Source: Marinomonas colpomeniae
GTDB lineage: Bacteria; Pseudomonadota; Gammaproteobacteria; Pseudomonadales; Marinomonadaceae
NCBI RefSeq assembly: GCF_014803385.1
Contig: NZ_JACYFC010000004.1
Location: 186,001-250,000, forward strand
Reading direction: 5' to 3'
DNA: 64,000 nucleotides
Part shown: in pieces, positions 54,477 through 63,766 of the stretch
Layout: each line of letters begins with the position of its first letter
How positions within the stretch are numbered: the first letter of the stretch is position 1
Position numbers and translations under genes: made by a program
The notes under the pieces: generated by a model
The model's database searches: none
Seen by the model: the letters and a program-made list of their open reading frames with translations, nothing else
What the model was told of the DNA's origin: nothing

Positions 54477-56609
54477 ATGATGAAAAACGAATCGCATATG
54501 AACTTTTATCGACAAGATCAGCAAGATAAAACCTTGGTGATAGCATGCCCGCAAGACGGTGCGCCCGAGCTTGTGTATTGGGGAGATGCTTTACCTACTG
54601 CTACATCGCTTGGAAATTTGTATTTGGCTCAACAAATGGCTGTTCCTCAAGCGATGCTAGATCAGCCAGCGACAATGAGTTTGGTTCCTGAAGCAGGTCG
54701 AGGTTGGTTGCAATCGCCTGCTGTAGAAGCCAGTTCAACAGGGCGTCCAGTTTGGTCTGCTTGTTGGTCATTGGTGGCTGTTGAAGAACAGACGCTAGGC
54801 TTTTCTATCTACTTAGATGATAAGGTCGCCGCCTTGTCATTGGTCTTAGAAATCGGTTTGCTTTCTTCTGGTGTGTTGCAGCAAAAACTGACACTGACGA
54901 ATCAAGGCGAAGACGATGTAACCGTGCAGCGTTTAGCTTGTACGTTGCCTGTCATGAGCCATCTAACAGAGCGACTTAGCTTTTATGGACGATGGTGTCA
55001 GGAATTTCAGCAAGAGCGTAGCGATTGGCAATCGACTTGGTTGCAAGAAAACCGCAGTGGTCGAAACTCTCATGGGAATTTTCCGTCTGTTATTGTCGGT
55101 GAAAAAGGCTTTGGTGAGCAGCAGGGTGATGTTGTTGGAGCGCATCTGGCTTGGAGTGGTAATCATAGGCTAAAAGCTGATTACACCATAGAAGGGCATC
55201 GTTATTTGCAGGCAGAAGCTCTGTATTTACCCAGTGAAATTGTCTTATCAAAAGGCGAGAGTGTATCAACGCCTGATTTTTTGGCAAGCCACAGCACTGC
55301 AGGCTTAAATTTGATGAGCCAGTATTTTCATCAAGAAGCACGCCAGCGTTTACAGATCAAAAAACCTCGTCTTGTGCACTTGAACACGTGGGAAGCATTT
55401 TATTTTGATCATGATGTTGTTCAGTTAAAAGCATTGGCCAAAGAAGCGGCTGACGTAGGGGTTGAACGTTATATTTTGGATGATGGTTGGTTTCGTGGTC
55501 GTAATGATGACACTTCAGCATTAGGGGATTGGTTTGTCGATCAGGCCAAATACCCTGATGGGCTAATGCCTTTGATTGATTACGTGAAAGGGTTAGGAAT
55601 GGAATTTGGTCTTTGGTTTGAGCCTGAGATGGTGAATCCTGATTCTGATCTTTTTCGAGCTCACCCAGATTGGGTATTGCAACTACCGCAATACAACGCC
55701 GTTTTAGGGCGCAATCAGCTGGTATTGAATTTAGCGAAACCAGAAGCCTACCACTATATTCGTGAGCGTTTGTTTTCACTCTTTAATGACTATCCTATTG
55801 ATTATGTGAAGTGGGATATGAACCGTGATTACACTCAACCTAGTGGCGATATTGCGCCACAAGCTCATGCTCAAATAGAGGCATTGTATCGATTACTTGG
55901 GGAGTTAAATCAAGCATTCCCTAATATGGAAATTGAAAGCTGCTCATCGGGCGGTGCTCGAGTCGATTTTGGTATTTTACAGTTCACCAAGCGTTTTTGG
56001 GCTTCAGATTGCAATGACGCATTAGAGCGTCAGGGTATTCAGCGTGGTTTTAGTTATTACTTTCCACCAGAAGTGATGGGGTCGCATATTGGGCCTGACC
56101 AAAGCCACACTACCAGCCGAATTCACGATGTCGCTTTTCGAGCTGGCACTGCGATGCTAGGGCATCTGGGAATCGAGTGGAATCTATTGACGGCAAATGC
56201 TGAGCAAAAAGTAACGATTGCTCGCTGGTTGTCTCATTACAAAGCATGTCGTGAAGTGTTACACGAAGGAAACAATTGGCGCTTACCCAGTGCTGATGGT
56301 CGAGCTCAAACACAATGGGCTCTGAGCCAAGATAAGTTAAAAGGTGTGGCTGTCTATAGTCAGCTTTCGATGCCAAAACAAGCTCAAACCTTGCTGGTTC
56401 GTTTACCTAATTTATTACCAGATCAGCTCTATCGCATTGAAGTATTAGAGCACAGTCCACTTCCTAGTCATCTTATGAAAGCCTTGCCTAAATGGTGGGG
56501 CAAGCCTCTTATTTTAAATGGTGCCAGTTTGAGCCAGATTGGCTTGCAATTGCCAATCTTAGACCCTGAATCCCTTATTTTATTAACAGTTCAAGCTGTA
56601 GTTAGTTAG
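54477..56609 (+). CDS. Alpha-galactosidase, glycoside hydrolase family 36
   Basis: Hydrolyses alpha-1,6-galactosides such as melibiose and raffinose-type sugars. 710 residues, no signal peptide, so cytoplasmic. Seen: N-terminal beta domain, then the TIM barrel with ERYILDDGWFRGRNDD, the nucleophile Asp in DYVKWDMNRDYT, SCSSGGARVDFGIL and the acid/base Asp in FWASDCNDALERQ. The start is ATG 54477, 6 bases after AAGG; ATG 54480 directly follows and could be used instead. An open frame extends to 54348 but lies inside the permease gene. Confidence 0.94.
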   Translation: MMKNESHMNFYRQDQQDKTLVIACPQDGAPELVYWGDALPTATSLGNLYLAQQMAVPQAMLDQPATMSLVPEAGRGWLQSPAVEASSTGRPVWSACWSLVAVEEQTLGFSIYLDDKVAALSLVLEIGLLSSGVLQQKLTLTNQGEDDVTVQRLACTLPVMSHLTERLSFYGRWCQEFQQERSDWQSTWLQENRSGRNSHGNFPSVIVGEKGFGEQQGDVVGAHLAWSGNHRLKADYTIEGHRYLQAEALYLPSEIVLSKGESVSTPDFLASHSTAGLNLMSQYFHQEARQRLQIKKPRLVHLNTWEAFYFDHDVVQLKALAKEAADVGVERYILDDGWFRGRNDDTSALGDWFVDQAKYPDGLMPLIDYVKGLGMEFGLWFEPEMVNPDSDLFRAHPDWVLQLPQYNAVLGRNQLVLNLAKPEAYHYIRERLFSLFNDYPIDYVKWDMNRDYTQPSGDIAPQAHAQIEALYRLLGELNQAFPNMEIESCSSGGARVDFGILQFTKRFWASDCNDALERQGIQRGFSYYFPPEVMGSHIGPDQSHTTSRIHDVAFRAGTAMLGHLGIEWNLLTANAEQKVTIARWLSHYKACREVLHEGNNWRLPSADGRAQTQWALSQDKLKGVAVYSQLSMPKQAQTLLVRLPNLLPDQLYRIEVLEHSPLPSHLMKALPKWWGKPLILNGASLSQIGLQLPILDPESLILLTVQAVVS

Positions 56610-56653
56610 CAAGTGATAGTTAGCAAACTGTAGCCACGGCGGAGAATACCTAA

Positions 56654-58390
56654 ATGAGTAATAGCGAAGATAAAAATAAAAAACCATTACGCAGTCAACA
56701 ATGGTATGGAAAATTGGATAAGGACGGCTTTATTCACCGCAGTTGGATGAAAAACCAAGGTTTGCCAGATCACAGTTTTGATGGTCGCCCAATCATTGGT
56801 ATTTGTAATTCTTGGAGTGAATTGACCCCTTGTAATTCCCACCTTCGTGAGTTGGCGGAGTATGTAAAGCGCGGCGTATGGGAAGCGGGCGGTGTACCTC
56901 TGGAGTTTCCTGTTATGTCATTGGGTGAAACTCAAATGAAACCGACAGCAATGCTTTTTCGCAACTTGATGAGTATGGATGTGGAAGAATCCATGCGTGC
57001 TTATGGCATGGATGGCGTAGTGCTGTTAGGTGGTTGTGACAAAACCACACCTGCTCAATTAATGGGCGCTTGTTCGGTTGATCTACCGACTATCGTTGTG
57101 TCATCTGGTCCTATGTTAAATGGTAAATATCGCGGTAAAGACATTGGCTCTGGTACTGATGTTTGGAAGTTCAGCGAGGCCGTACGTGGCGGTAAAATGA
57201 GTTTGAACGAATTTATGCGAGCGGAATCAGGTATGTCTCGTTCTCGTGGTACTTGCATGACGATGGGCACCGCATCGACTATGTCTTGTTTGGTTGAAGC
57301 CTTGGGTATGTCATTACCAGAAAACGGCACTTTGCCTGCGGTAGATGCGCGTCGTCAAGCGTTAGCTCATCTCACTGGTGGACGTATCGTTGAGATGGTA
57401 AAAGAAGATCTTAAGCCTTCAGATATTTTAACCAAGTCTGCCTTTGAAAATGCGATCCGAGCGAATGCGGCCATTGGTGGTTCGACGAATGCTGTGGTGC
57501 ATCTATTGGCTATTGCTGGTCGTGTTGGCGTCGATTTAACCCTAGATGATTGGGATCGTATAGGAGCCAAAATCCCTTGTTTAGTCGACTTGATGCCTTC
57601 AGGTCGATTCTTAATGGAAGATTTTCACTACGCCGGTGGTTTCCCTGCTCTGATTCAGCGTTTGAGCCATCTGTTTGATATGACAACGAACACCGTCTGT
57701 GGTGCCAGTCTTGGAGAAATAACCCAAGGAGCCGAATGTTTTAATGAGGAAGTCATTCGCCCACTTGATAAGCCATTACGTGACAATGCGGGGATTGCGA
57801 TATTACGCGGTAATTTGTCACCACAAGGTGCGATTATTAAGCCCAGTGCCGCAACACCAGATCTGCTCCAGCACACTGGTAAAGCAGTCGTCTTTGAAAA
57901 TATCGAAGATTATAAAGCACGTATTGATACTGCTGAACTGGACGTTGATAAAGACTCCATTCTTGTATTGAAAGGTTGTGGACCAAAAGGTTATCCCGGT
58001 ATGCCAGAGGTCGGCAATATGGCGTTACCGAGTAAGTTATTAGAGCAAGGTGTTACGGACATGGTGCGTATTAGTGATGCACGCATGAGTGGCACTGCAT
58101 TTGGTACGGTTGTATTACATGTCGCACCTGAATCGACAATGGGCGGGCCTTTGGCTTTAGTAGCGAATGGCGATGAAATCACGTTGGATGTCGAAGGTCG
58201 TGGTTTGCATTTGCATATTTCAGATGAAGAAATGGCACGTCGTAAAGCAGCATGGCAACCAGAAGAAAGTGAATACCATCGGGGTTACGCAAAACTCTAT
58301 ATCGATCATGTTATGCAAGCCGATCAAGGTGCCGATTTGGACTTCCTTGTTGGCAGCAGTGGTTCGAAAGTGAGTAGGGAGTCTCATTAA
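56654..58390 (+). CDS. IlvD/Edd-family sugar-acid dehydratase, probable D-galactonate dehydratase
   Basis: Iron-sulfur dehydratase of 578 residues. Seen: GICNSWSELTPCNSHL, GGCDKTTPAQLMGA, GTCMTMGTASTMSC (the cluster Cys residues), NAAIGGSTNAVVHLL and GPKGYPGMPEVGNM. The family makes branched-chain amino acids (IlvD), works in Entner-Doudoroff (Edd), or acts on pentonates and hexonates; the length and the surrounding KDGal genes point to sugar acids. It probably turns D-galactonate into 2-keto-3-deoxygalactonate, in place of the usual enolase-superfamily DgoD, which is absent. It shares TAATG with the next gene. Confidence 0.85.
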   Translation: MSNSEDKNKKPLRSQQWYGKLDKDGFIHRSWMKNQGLPDHSFDGRPIIGICNSWSELTPCNSHLRELAEYVKRGVWEAGGVPLEFPVMSLGETQMKPTAMLFRNLMSMDVEESMRAYGMDGVVLLGGCDKTTPAQLMGACSVDLPTIVVSSGPMLNGKYRGKDIGSGTDVWKFSEAVRGGKMSLNEFMRAESGMSRSRGTCMTMGTASTMSCLVEALGMSLPENGTLPAVDARRQALAHLTGGRIVEMVKEDLKPSDILTKSAFENAIRANAAIGGSTNAVVHLLAIAGRVGVDLTLDDWDRIGAKIPCLVDLMPSGRFLMEDFHYAGGFPALIQRLSHLFDMTTNTVCGASLGEITQGAECFNEEVIRPLDKPLRDNAGIAILRGNLSPQGAIIKPSAATPDLLQHTGKAVVFENIEDYKARIDTAELDVDKDSILVLKGCGPKGYPGMPEVGNMALPSKLLEQGVTDMVRISDARMSGTAFGTVVLHVAPESTMGGPLALVANGDEITLDVEGRGLHLHISDEEMARRKAAWQPEESEYHRGYAKLYIDHVMQADQGADLDFLVGSSGSKVSRESH

Positions 58391-59163
58391 TGACAAATAA
58401 TAAAAATAATTCGATTTATCCCAGTTTGGTCGGGCGACACGCATTAGTAAGTGGTGGCGCTTCCGGTATTGGTGAGGCGTTAGTCAGAGCGTTAGCACAG
58501 CAAGGTTGTTTAGTTAGCTTCTTTGATATTGATCAAGTGGCAGGTAATGCCTTGATGGAAGCGCTAAACAAACAAGGTTATCAGGTGCATTTTGACCTTA
58601 TTGATTTGACTCAAATCGAGACGCTTAAAGACACCATTCACAGCCGTATATCAGAATGGGGTGCAATTCGTATTCTGGTGAATAATGCGGCAAATGATCA
58701 GCGTCATACCTTGCAAGAAATGACCTCTGAACAGTTTGATTTGTGTATGTCTGTGAATTTGAAACATCACTTTTTTGCTGCGCAAGCGATTGCTCCCACT
58801 ATGGCTGAAGCGGGCGGCGGCAGTATCATCAATATGAGTTCTAACTCATGGATGTTAGGGCTGGCGGGTTACCCTGGTTATGTGACAGCAAAAGCCGGTA
58901 TTTCAGGTTTAACGAAAGGCTTGGCACGAGAACTTGGCCCACAAAAAATTCGTGTTAATACGGTATTACCCGGTTGGGTTATGACGGAAAAACAAAAACG
59001 TTTGTGGCTAACGCCAGAGGCTGAAGCTGAATTGATGGTTCAGCAGGCGTTAAAAGAAAAAATTCAGCCAGAAGATGTGGCAGATTTGGTTTTGTTTTTA
59101 GGTTCTGATGACAGTCGCATGATTTCAGGTCAAAGCCTAGTCATTGACGGAGGGCGTTTATAA
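58390..59163 (+). CDS. Short-chain dehydrogenase, probable galactose 1-dehydrogenase
   Basis: NAD(P)-dependent SDR of 257 residues. Seen: cofactor motif VSGGASGIGEALVRALA, NNAAND, the active site Ser in NMSSNSW with YPGYVTAKAGISG (Tyr-x-x-x-Lys), and a C-terminal SGQSLVIDGGRL. An Asp after the second strand (FFDIDQVAG) favours NAD over NADP. In this operon it most likely oxidises D-galactose to galactonolactone; a galactonate/fuconate-type role is also possible. Overlaps both neighbours by one base. Confidence 0.85.
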   Translation: MTNNKNNSIYPSLVGRHALVSGGASGIGEALVRALAQQGCLVSFFDIDQVAGNALMEALNKQGYQVHFDLIDLTQIETLKDTIHSRISEWGAIRILVNNAANDQRHTLQEMTSEQFDLCMSVNLKHHFFAAQAIAPTMAEAGGGSIINMSSNSWMLGLAGYPGYVTAKAGISGLTKGLARELGPQKIRVNTVLPGWVMTEKQKRLWLTPEAEAELMVQQALKEKIQPEDVADLVLFLGSDDSRMISGQSLVIDGGRL

Positions 59164-60149
59164 TGAACTCTTCAAAATCTGATATATGCAACTCTGATGA
59201 GCAAGCTCATTTTATTGCGGTTGATTGGGGAACGACCAACTTGCGCGCCTTCTTGATTAACAAAAATGGTCAAGTACAGGCTCAACGTGACAATGATCGA
59301 GGCATGTTGGAACTGGATGCCTGTGAATTTGAAGCTGTGTTGTCCGATTTATTAGGCAACTGGTTAACACCTGATTTGCCCATTTATATGGCTGGCATGG
59401 TGGGTAGCCGTGGTGGTTGGGAAGAAGTTCCTTATCAGCAATGTCCTATTCAGTTAGGTGATTTATCAAAGCATCTTTACTGGCTAAAAACCTCTTTGCC
59501 TAATCCTATTGCCATTGTTCCTGGGTTGCAGGGCGTGGGTGTTGCAGGACTACAAGATGTCATGCGTGGTGAAGAAACTCAGTTGCTAGGGGCGATAGAT
59601 TGGCTTGAAGCTCGACATCCTAGTGACGACAATCCTGTTTTCTGTTTGCCTGGGACCCATTGTAAATGGGTACAAGTTGAAGGCGGTACAGTGTCACAGT
59701 TTTCGACCTCTATTACAGGAGAGTTGTTCGCTCAGTTAAACAATGAGTCCAGCTTGGTGAAAGGGTTACCAAAATCTGACGTTTTTAATGAAGTCGCTTT
59801 TAATAAGGGCGTGTTAGCCAGCCAGCAAGCGGGTGGAATATTACACCATTTATTCAGTGCGCGTAGTCGTTTTGTGTGTGGCGAATTAGCCTCAAATGAA
59901 GTGCGTGATTATCTCTCTGGTGTTGTTATTGGTCACGATGTAAACGATGTCTTGTCTTCATTAAGTATACCGAAAAGTCCTGTCATTATTATAGGCAGCC
60001 AAGAGTTAAGTGAACGCTATGCATTGGCACTGTTATCTCGTGATCTAAAGTCTGAATTTCTATCCGCAAATGACGCCAGTATTCGTGGATTAAAACGCTT
60101 GGCAAATAGCCAAATTATCTCTGACGCTGTTTCTAGTGGGGCTAAATAA
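59163..60149 (+). CDS. dgoK: 2-dehydro-3-deoxygalactonokinase
   Basis: Phosphorylates 2-keto-3-deoxygalactonate at C6 with ATP. 328 residues. Seen: the phosphate-1 loop AVDWGTTNLRAFLI, YMAGMVGSRGGWEEVPY, LPGTHCKWVQVEGG and the C-terminal IIIGSQELSERYALAL, typical of DgoK. It is followed immediately by the aldolase gene. No mutation in visible motifs. Confidence 0.93.
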   Translation: MNSSKSDICNSDEQAHFIAVDWGTTNLRAFLINKNGQVQAQRDNDRGMLELDACEFEAVLSDLLGNWLTPDLPIYMAGMVGSRGGWEEVPYQQCPIQLGDLSKHLYWLKTSLPNPIAIVPGLQGVGVAGLQDVMRGEETQLLGAIDWLEARHPSDDNPVFCLPGTHCKWVQVEGGTVSQFSTSITGELFAQLNNESSLVKGLPKSDVFNEVAFNKGVLASQQAGGILHHLFSARSRFVCGELASNEVRDYLSGVVIGHDVNDVLSSLSIPKSPVIIIGSQELSERYALALLSRDLKSEFLSANDASIRGLKRLANSQIISDAVSSGAK

Positions 60150-60150
60150 T

Positions 60151-60816
60151 ATGAAGCACTCTTTTGATTCGTTAATGCAAGAATTCCCTATGGTTGCCAT
60201 TTTACGAGGTGTTGAAAAGGATGAAGTGGTTGAGCATGCTCGTGTTTTGATTGAGGCTGGTTTTCGTTTGATTGAAGTGCCACTAAACTCGCCTGAACCT
60301 TTTGACAGCATACGATTATTGCAAGATACCTTTGGTGATGATGCTTTGATTGGTGCTGGCACTGTTTTGACTATGGCGCAACTCACTGAACTGGTTGCAA
60401 CAGGTGCTGGCCTGATGGTTAGTCCTCATACAGATCCTGAATTAATAAAAGCCGCTAAAGTGGCTGGTTTATATGCTATGCCCGGTTTTTTCACTGCCAG
60501 TGAAGCGTTTGCAGCCTTGCATGCCGGTGCTGATGCGGTGAAGTTGTTTCCAGCGGAAGCCTTGCCAACGATCAATGTTGTGAAAGCATTGGGTGCGGTT
60601 ATTCCTGCTGATACTTGGTTGTGTCCTGTGGGTGGCGTGACGCCAGAAAATGTTTCTGATTATTTGAATGTGGGTGCCCGTGGTTTTGGTTTGGGTTCTG
60701 CCTTGTATAAAAAAGGCCAATCAGTAGCAACAACCAAAGCGAATGCGCAGGCATTCATGATGGCGTGGAAAGCTTATAAAAATAACGCTTCTGATACTGT
60801 TGGAGGAAAAGTATGA
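60151..60816 (+). CDS. dgoA: 2-dehydro-3-deoxy-6-phosphogalactonate aldolase
   Basis: Splits KDPGal to pyruvate and glyceraldehyde 3-phosphate. 221 residues in the KDPG aldolase family. Seen: VAILRGVEKDEVVEHA with the catalytic Glu, IEVPLNSPEPFDSI, LIGAGTVLT, and the Schiff-base Lys in ADAVKLFPAE; VGGVTPENVSDYLNVGARGFGLGSALY closes the phosphate site. The LNSPEP segment is typical of the galacto form. Start ATG 60151 directly follows the dgoK stop. Its stop overlaps the next start (ATGA). Confidence 0.94.
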   Translation: MKHSFDSLMQEFPMVAILRGVEKDEVVEHARVLIEAGFRLIEVPLNSPEPFDSIRLLQDTFGDDALIGAGTVLTMAQLTELVATGAGLMVSPHTDPELIKAAKVAGLYAMPGFFTASEAFAALHAGADAVKLFPAEALPTINVVKALGAVIPADTWLCPVGGVTPENVSDYLNVGARGFGLGSALYKKGQSVATTKANAQAFMMAWKAYKNNASDTVGGKV

Positions 60817-61673
60817 AGCAAATAAGCGTTCAGAGACATCAATTAGCAGAAGGACCGTTCTGGAGCCAATCTGAACAGGCTTTATATTGGGTCGATATTC
60901 CTGCTCGCCAAGTCTGGTGTTGGCATCAAGACACAAATATAACTCAGCATTGGGATTTGCCACAAAAAGTGTCTGCCGTGTTTACGACACAAGGTGACCG
61001 TTTGTTGGTGACGTTAGCTGACTCTGTTGCTTACCTAGATAAAGTAACTGGCGAATTAGAGTATTTGTGTGAATTAGACACAGATGTCATTGGTAATCGT
61101 AGTAACGATGCTAAGTGTGATCCAAATGGAACACTTTGGGTTGGCACTATGGACGATGCTGAAAAATCAGCTTCTGGCCGTCTTTGGAAAATCACCTCTG
61201 TTGGGCAGAAAACGCTTATGTTAGAAGGCGTTGGTATCGCCAATACCTTGGCTTGGGATGAGACTCTAGGCCGATTTTACTTTGGTGATTCTATGGCTCG
61301 AAAAATCCACGCTTTTCCTTATCCCGAATTCCATGACGTACGTAGTCAAACGCCTTTTTTAGAAGTTGAAGAAGGCATTGGCGCGGATGGCTCTTGTATC
61401 GATTTAGAGGGTTGCCTTTGGAATGCGCACTGGAATGGTTCCCGCGTTGTACGTTACAGCCCTGAAGGTGAGGTGTTGCAAACGATTGAATTACCTTTCT
61501 CAAAACCGACGAGCTGTGTATTGGGCGGGAAAGACGGAAAAATCTTATTTATCACTTCTGCATCGGTTGCTACGAATGCAGAAGATCTGGTGAATCAACC
61601 TCTCGCTGGCCATGTTATCGCTATTGACGTTGATGTGTCAGGTGCGCCCAGTCAATCGTTTGCAGGAGCGTAA
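60813..61673 (+). CDS. SMP-30/gluconolactonase family lactonase
   Basis: Six-bladed beta-propeller lactonase of 286 residues, expected to open galactonolactone to galactonate. Seen: the first metal ligand Glu in HQLAEGPFWSQSEQALYWVDI, NDAKCDPNGTLWVGTM, the Asn in IANTLAWDETLGRFYFGDS, and the Asp in ADGSCIDLEGCLWNAHWNGS. A calcium or other divalent metal is bound by such residues. It is encoded between the aldolase and the beta-galactosidase, which completes the galactose oxidation route. Confidence 0.9.
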   Translation: MKQISVQRHQLAEGPFWSQSEQALYWVDIPARQVWCWHQDTNITQHWDLPQKVSAVFTTQGDRLLVTLADSVAYLDKVTGELEYLCELDTDVIGNRSNDAKCDPNGTLWVGTMDDAEKSASGRLWKITSVGQKTLMLEGVGIANTLAWDETLGRFYFGDSMARKIHAFPYPEFHDVRSQTPFLEVEEGIGADGSCIDLEGCLWNAHWNGSRVVRYSPEGEVLQTIELPFSKPTSCVLGGKDGKILFITSASVATNAEDLVNQPLAGHVIAIDVDVSGAPSQSFAGA

Positions 61674-61676
61674 AGA

Positions 61677-63674
61677 ATGAAATTAGGTGTTTGTTATTAT
61701 CCTGAGCATTGGCCAAAACAACGCTGGGTTGAAGATGCACAACATATGCAACGCATTGGAATTGAGTATGTTCGTATCGGCGAATTCAGTTGGAGCACAA
61801 TAGAACCCAAGTCAGGCGAATTACACTGGGAGTGGCTGGATGAGTGTTTAGATGTTCTTCATGCCCATGGTTTAAAAGTCATTTTAGGTACACCAACGGC
61901 AACACCACCAAAATGGTTAGTGGATCGACATCCTTCTATGCTTGCAACAGATGAACAAGGTCGTGTACGTGGTTTCGGATCTCGACGACATTACACTTTC
62001 TCCAGTCTTGAATATCGTGAAGAGTGTCATCGCATCGTAACCATCATGGCAGAACGTTATGGACAGCATCCTGCGGTAGTGTCTTGGCAAACGGATAATG
62101 AATATGGCTGCCACGATACTATTTTAAGCTATGGCGAAACCGATTTAACGGCGTTTCGTCTATGGTTATCAGATAAATACGGAACCGTTGATGCGTTAAA
62201 TAAGGCATGGGGGAACGTTTTCTGGAGCATGGATTATCGATCCTTTGACGAAATTGAACTGCCTAATTTAACCGTGACAGAAGCGAATCCTTCTCATCGA
62301 TTGGATTTTCAGCGCTGTTGTTCAGATCAAGTCGTTGCGTTCAATAAACTGCAGGTCGATATTTTGCGTCAATATTCGGCTGGCCGTGATCTGGTTCATA
62401 ATTATATGGGATTCTTCACTGCATTTGATCACCACAAAGTCGGTCAGGATTTAGACGTAGCGAGTTGGGACACTTATCCATTAGGTTTTCTAGATCAAGA
62501 ATCCATTTATAGAAACGAAGAAAAACAGACCTATTTACGTGTCGGTCATCCTGACTTTGGTGCTTTTCACCATGATTTGTATCGAGGTTGTGGTAAAGGG
62601 CGTTTATGGATTATGGAGCAACAACCAGGGCCTGTGAATTGGGCGCCACATAATCCGACGCCAGCTGATGGCGCAGTACGCTTGTGGACTTGGGAGGCTT
62701 TTTCTCATGGGGCTGAGATGGTGTCTTATTTTCGTTGGCGCCAAGCCCCGTTTGGACAAGAACAGATGCATGCTGGCTTGTTGAGACCCGATGCCAAAGA
62801 GGCTGAAGCCGCACAAGAAGCCGTACAAGTTGCCAAAGAAATCAACATGTTATCAGCCGCGATGGAGATGGATAAAGATGAACTGATGTCTCTGCCGAGT
62901 TCAGGTAAGGTTGCTTTGATGTTTGATTACGATGCCTGTTGGTCACTGGATATTCAGCCTCAGTCTCGTGCCTATCGTTATCTTTTCTGGTGCTACCGAA
63001 TTTATGAAGCCATGCGTGAGTTAGGTTTATCTGTAGACATCATTTCCAGCCATGCATCATTGGATATGTATGAACTGCTCGTGTTGCCTGCACAAGCACA
63101 CATTTCGTCAGACTTGGAAAATAGGCTACATGCTTATAAAGGCATTTTATTAGCAGGTCCAAGAACAGGAAGTAAGACAGACAGCTATCAAATTCCTGAA
63201 AATCTTGCACCGGGACCGTTATCCACTTTGTTGCCTTTAAAAGTCGAGCGAGTAGATGCCTTACCTGAACATACTCAACCCGCTGTATCTGGTCGTTGGG
63301 GCAAAGGGAATTTAAAACATTGGCATGAACAAATTAGTACAGAGTTGCCTTGTTTATTAAAAGATGATTCTGGTAACCCTGTATTGATGGGCTCTGAACG
63401 TCATTTTTACCTTGGGTCGTGTCTAGATAATGATTTATTAAAAACAAGTTTGGCTAAGTTAGCCGAAAAAGCCGAGTTACCTACTTACTATTTACCGGAC
63501 GGAATTCGGGTTCGAGAGAGAGGCGATGTGATTTTTGTTTTTAATTATGGTGTTCGCTCAATATCTTTTGAACCAGAAGGTGCTGAGTTGGTTGTTGGTA
63601 ATAAAAATATAACCACTGCTGGGGTGGCGATTTGGAAAAAATTGAAAGATCAAAGAAAACATATAAAAAAATAA
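61677..63674 (+). CDS. Beta-galactosidase, glycoside hydrolase family 42
   Basis: Cytoplasmic beta-galactosidase of 665 residues. Seen: the N-terminal GVCYYPEHWPKQRWVEDA and VRIGEFSWSTIEP, the acid/base Glu in VSWQTDNEYGCHDT, and the nucleophile Glu in LWIMEQQPGPVNW; a trimerisation domain (about 395-590) with LMFDYDACW follows, then a short beta domain. GH42 enzymes act on lactose-type and galactan-derived sugars. Last gene of the operon; two operator-like repeats follow. Confidence 0.95.
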   Translation: MKLGVCYYPEHWPKQRWVEDAQHMQRIGIEYVRIGEFSWSTIEPKSGELHWEWLDECLDVLHAHGLKVILGTPTATPPKWLVDRHPSMLATDEQGRVRGFGSRRHYTFSSLEYREECHRIVTIMAERYGQHPAVVSWQTDNEYGCHDTILSYGETDLTAFRLWLSDKYGTVDALNKAWGNVFWSMDYRSFDEIELPNLTVTEANPSHRLDFQRCCSDQVVAFNKLQVDILRQYSAGRDLVHNYMGFFTAFDHHKVGQDLDVASWDTYPLGFLDQESIYRNEEKQTYLRVGHPDFGAFHHDLYRGCGKGRLWIMEQQPGPVNWAPHNPTPADGAVRLWTWEAFSHGAEMVSYFRWRQAPFGQEQMHAGLLRPDAKEAEAAQEAVQVAKEINMLSAAMEMDKDELMSLPSSGKVALMFDYDACWSLDIQPQSRAYRYLFWCYRIYEAMRELGLSVDIISSHASLDMYELLVLPAQAHISSDLENRLHAYKGILLAGPRTGSKTDSYQIPENLAPGPLSTLLPLKVERVDALPEHTQPAVSGRWGKGNLKHWHEQISTELPCLLKDDSGNPVLMGSERHFYLGSCLDNDLLKTSLAKLAEKAELPTYYLPDGIRVRERGDVIFVFNYGVRSISFEPEGAELVVGNKNITTAGVAIWKKLKDQRKHIKK

Positions 63675-63677
63675 ACT

Positions 63678-63690
63678 GAAACTAAGTTTC
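63678..63690. promoter_or_regulatory. Candidate IclR operator 2
   Basis: GAAAC-TAA-GTTTC, a perfect 5-3-5 repeat just after the GH42 stop. It is 47 bases from operator 3, so a repressor dimer could bind both. Confidence 0.45.
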
Positions 63691-63724
63691 GTTTCTTGAT
63701 TATATGAATGATTTGTTTAATACT

Positions 63725-63737
63725 GAAACTCTGTTCC
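63725..63737. promoter_or_regulatory. Candidate IclR operator 3 upstream of the binding protein
   Basis: GAAAC-TCT-GTTCC; the surrounding 17 bases (63723-63739) match 13 of 17 in operator 1 (52660-52676). It lies 29 bases before the start of the binding-protein gene. Confidence 0.55.
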
Positions 63738-63766
63738 ATTTAATAAAAATAAGAGGACTTGTCTGA

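Noticed and set aside
55357-55779. A 140-residue minus-strand frame inside the alpha-galactosidase gene
   Set aside because: The plus strand has GH36 active-site motifs across the same bases, so this is a shadow.
56654-58390. Dihydroxy-acid dehydratase for branched-chain amino acids (ilvD)
   Set aside because: The family is right but the operon is for galactose oxidation and there are no other ilv genes nearby.
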